Both the position numbers and the translations under genes were made by a program. Positions 54,448 through 54,954 of a stretch of DNA of 54,954 nt are shown here, piece by piece; the stretch's first letter is position 1; the number at the start of each line of letters is the position of its first letter. The notes beneath the pieces are model-generated. The model ran no database searches and was not told the origin of the DNA. It saw nothing but the letters and a program-made list of their open reading frames with translations. The DNA lies in assembly GCA_030018495.1 (NCBI GenBank), contig JASEFS010000024.1, forward strand, positions 1 to 54,954. The letters run 5' to 3'. Origin of the DNA: Deltaproteobacteria bacterium. GTDB taxonomy: Bacteria; Desulfobacterota; Desulfobaccia; Desulfobaccales; 0-14-0-80-60-11.

Positions 54448-54954
54448 ATGACTCAGAAAACCCAGAAAATAGGCGCGGTGATGGTGGTCGGCGGCGGCAT
54501 CGCCGGCATGCAGGCCGCCCTCGACAGCGCCAAGGCAGGCTTCAAGGTCTATCTGGTGGAGCGGGACATCTCCATCGGCGGAGTCATGGCCCAATTGGAC
54601 AAGACCTTCCCCACCAATGACTGCTCCACCTGCCTGATTTCGCCCAAACTCATTGAAGTGGCCCAGCACCCGGATATCGAAATCATTACACAGGCTGAGG
54701 TTACTGCCCTGGAAGGCGAGCCTGGCCGCTTCACGGCGACGCTGCGCCAGGAGCCCCGCTACATTGATAAAGCCAAATGCAGCGCCTGCGGGGCCTGCGC
54801 CGAAGTCTGCCCGGTCACCATGCCCTCAACCTTTGACGAGGGCCTGGGAGTCAGGCACGCGGCTTACCGCCATTTCCCCCAGGCCATCCCGGGTTCTTAT
54901 GCCATCAAGAAGTACGACCGGGCGCCGTGTGTGAGGGCCTGTCCGGCCAATTTG
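54448..54954 (+). CDS. hdrA: HdrA-type flavoprotein, N-terminal part, runs off the window
   Basis: The first 169 residues of an HdrA family protein. FAD-binding VVGGGIAGMQAA near 13-24, then a cysteine pair (C59, C62, NDCSTC) and a [4Fe-4S] motif CSACGACAEVCP (C111, 114, 117, 121). It ends with CVRAC (C161, C165), the start of a further segment seen in the long HdrA forms. The residue homologous to some selenocysteine positions is Cys here. GAGG/AAG (54433-54442) is the ribosome site. The remainder lies beyond the window. Confidence 0.92.
   Translation, partial: MTQKTQKIGAVMVVGGGIAGMQAALDSAKAGFKVYLVERDISIGGVMAQLDKTFPTNDCSTCLISPKLIEVAQHPDIEIITQAEVTALEGEPGRFTATLRQEPRYIDKAKCSACGACAEVCPVTMPSTFDEGLGVRHAAYRHFPQAIPGSYAIKKYDRAPCVRACPANL

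Overview
The window looks like a piece of chromosome from a strictly anaerobic, Gram-negative bacterium of the Desulfobacterota (the former Deltaproteobacteria; sulfate-reducing or syntrophic lineages). The basis is the cytosolic heterodisulfide-reductase genes (hdrC-hdrB-hdrA at the right edge, a very long hdrA plus a selenocysteine-type mvhD at the left edge), the Kdo/Lpt/rpoN gene order, and sigma-54 and many-PAS signalling in a GC-rich genome. No rRNA, tRNA, CRISPR array, prophage or intact insertion sequence was seen. The lineage is an inference from gene content; no search was run.

Layout, left to right. (1) 1-3250: the end of a fused double HdrA, then mvhD with an in-frame UGA read as selenocysteine. 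(2) 3.4-4.3 kb: a solitary secreted FecR-domain protein. (3) 4.3-15.3 kb: one plus-strand block of core genes: pyrG, a radical SAM gene, kdsA, kdsC, lptC, lptA, lptB, rpoN, hpf, ptsN, rapZ, a mannose-type EIIA and rimI. It joins Kdo synthesis and LPS export to sigma-54 and the nitrogen-type PTS. (4) 15.4-17.9 kb, minus strand: a PflA-like radical SAM enzyme, a small zinc-ribbon membrane protein and ruvB. (5) 18.0-22.4 kb: an ABC-2 exporter, an adenylate/guanylate cyclase and murI. (6) 22.4-25.7 kb: a GNAT protein, two Tat-type proteins carrying C-terminal zinc ribbons, a THUMP protein and rarA. (7) 26-30.4 kb: a processive glycosyltransferase, a small unknown, a sigma-32-like factor and a membrane-anchored unknown. 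(8) 30.6-42.3 kb: a signalling island with a NarL-type regulator, a 2717-residue histidine kinase (16 PAS, 2 GAF), a receiver-only protein and a sigma-54 activator with a degenerate receiver. (9) 42.5-44.5 kb: a 59-residue SAP-like mini-protein and glnS. (10) 45.0-49.5 kb, minus strand: pstS-pstC-pstA and two pstB genes. (11) 49.7-52.5 kb: an MscS-type channel and an orphan membrane kinase. (12) 52.9 kb to the end: hdrC, hdrB and the start of hdrA.

The strongest unusual signal is the pair of PstB ATPases. One has a ruined ABC signature but a good Q-loop and H-loop. The other has a perfect signature but has lost the Q-loop glutamine and the H-loop histidine. Together they predict a heterodimer with one working and one dead ATP site, a design known from asymmetric ABC exporters and not, to my knowledge, described for phosphate importers.

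Other signals: 7-nt-period arrays that start at, or contain, the stop codons of many genes; two ~235-bp MITE-like elements with terminal inverted repeats; a RAYT transposase remnant with a REP-type hairpin inside the pst operon; Tat components with zinc ribbons; and an interleaved double inverted repeat before a response-regulator gene. Both window edges fall inside hdrA-type genes on the same strand.
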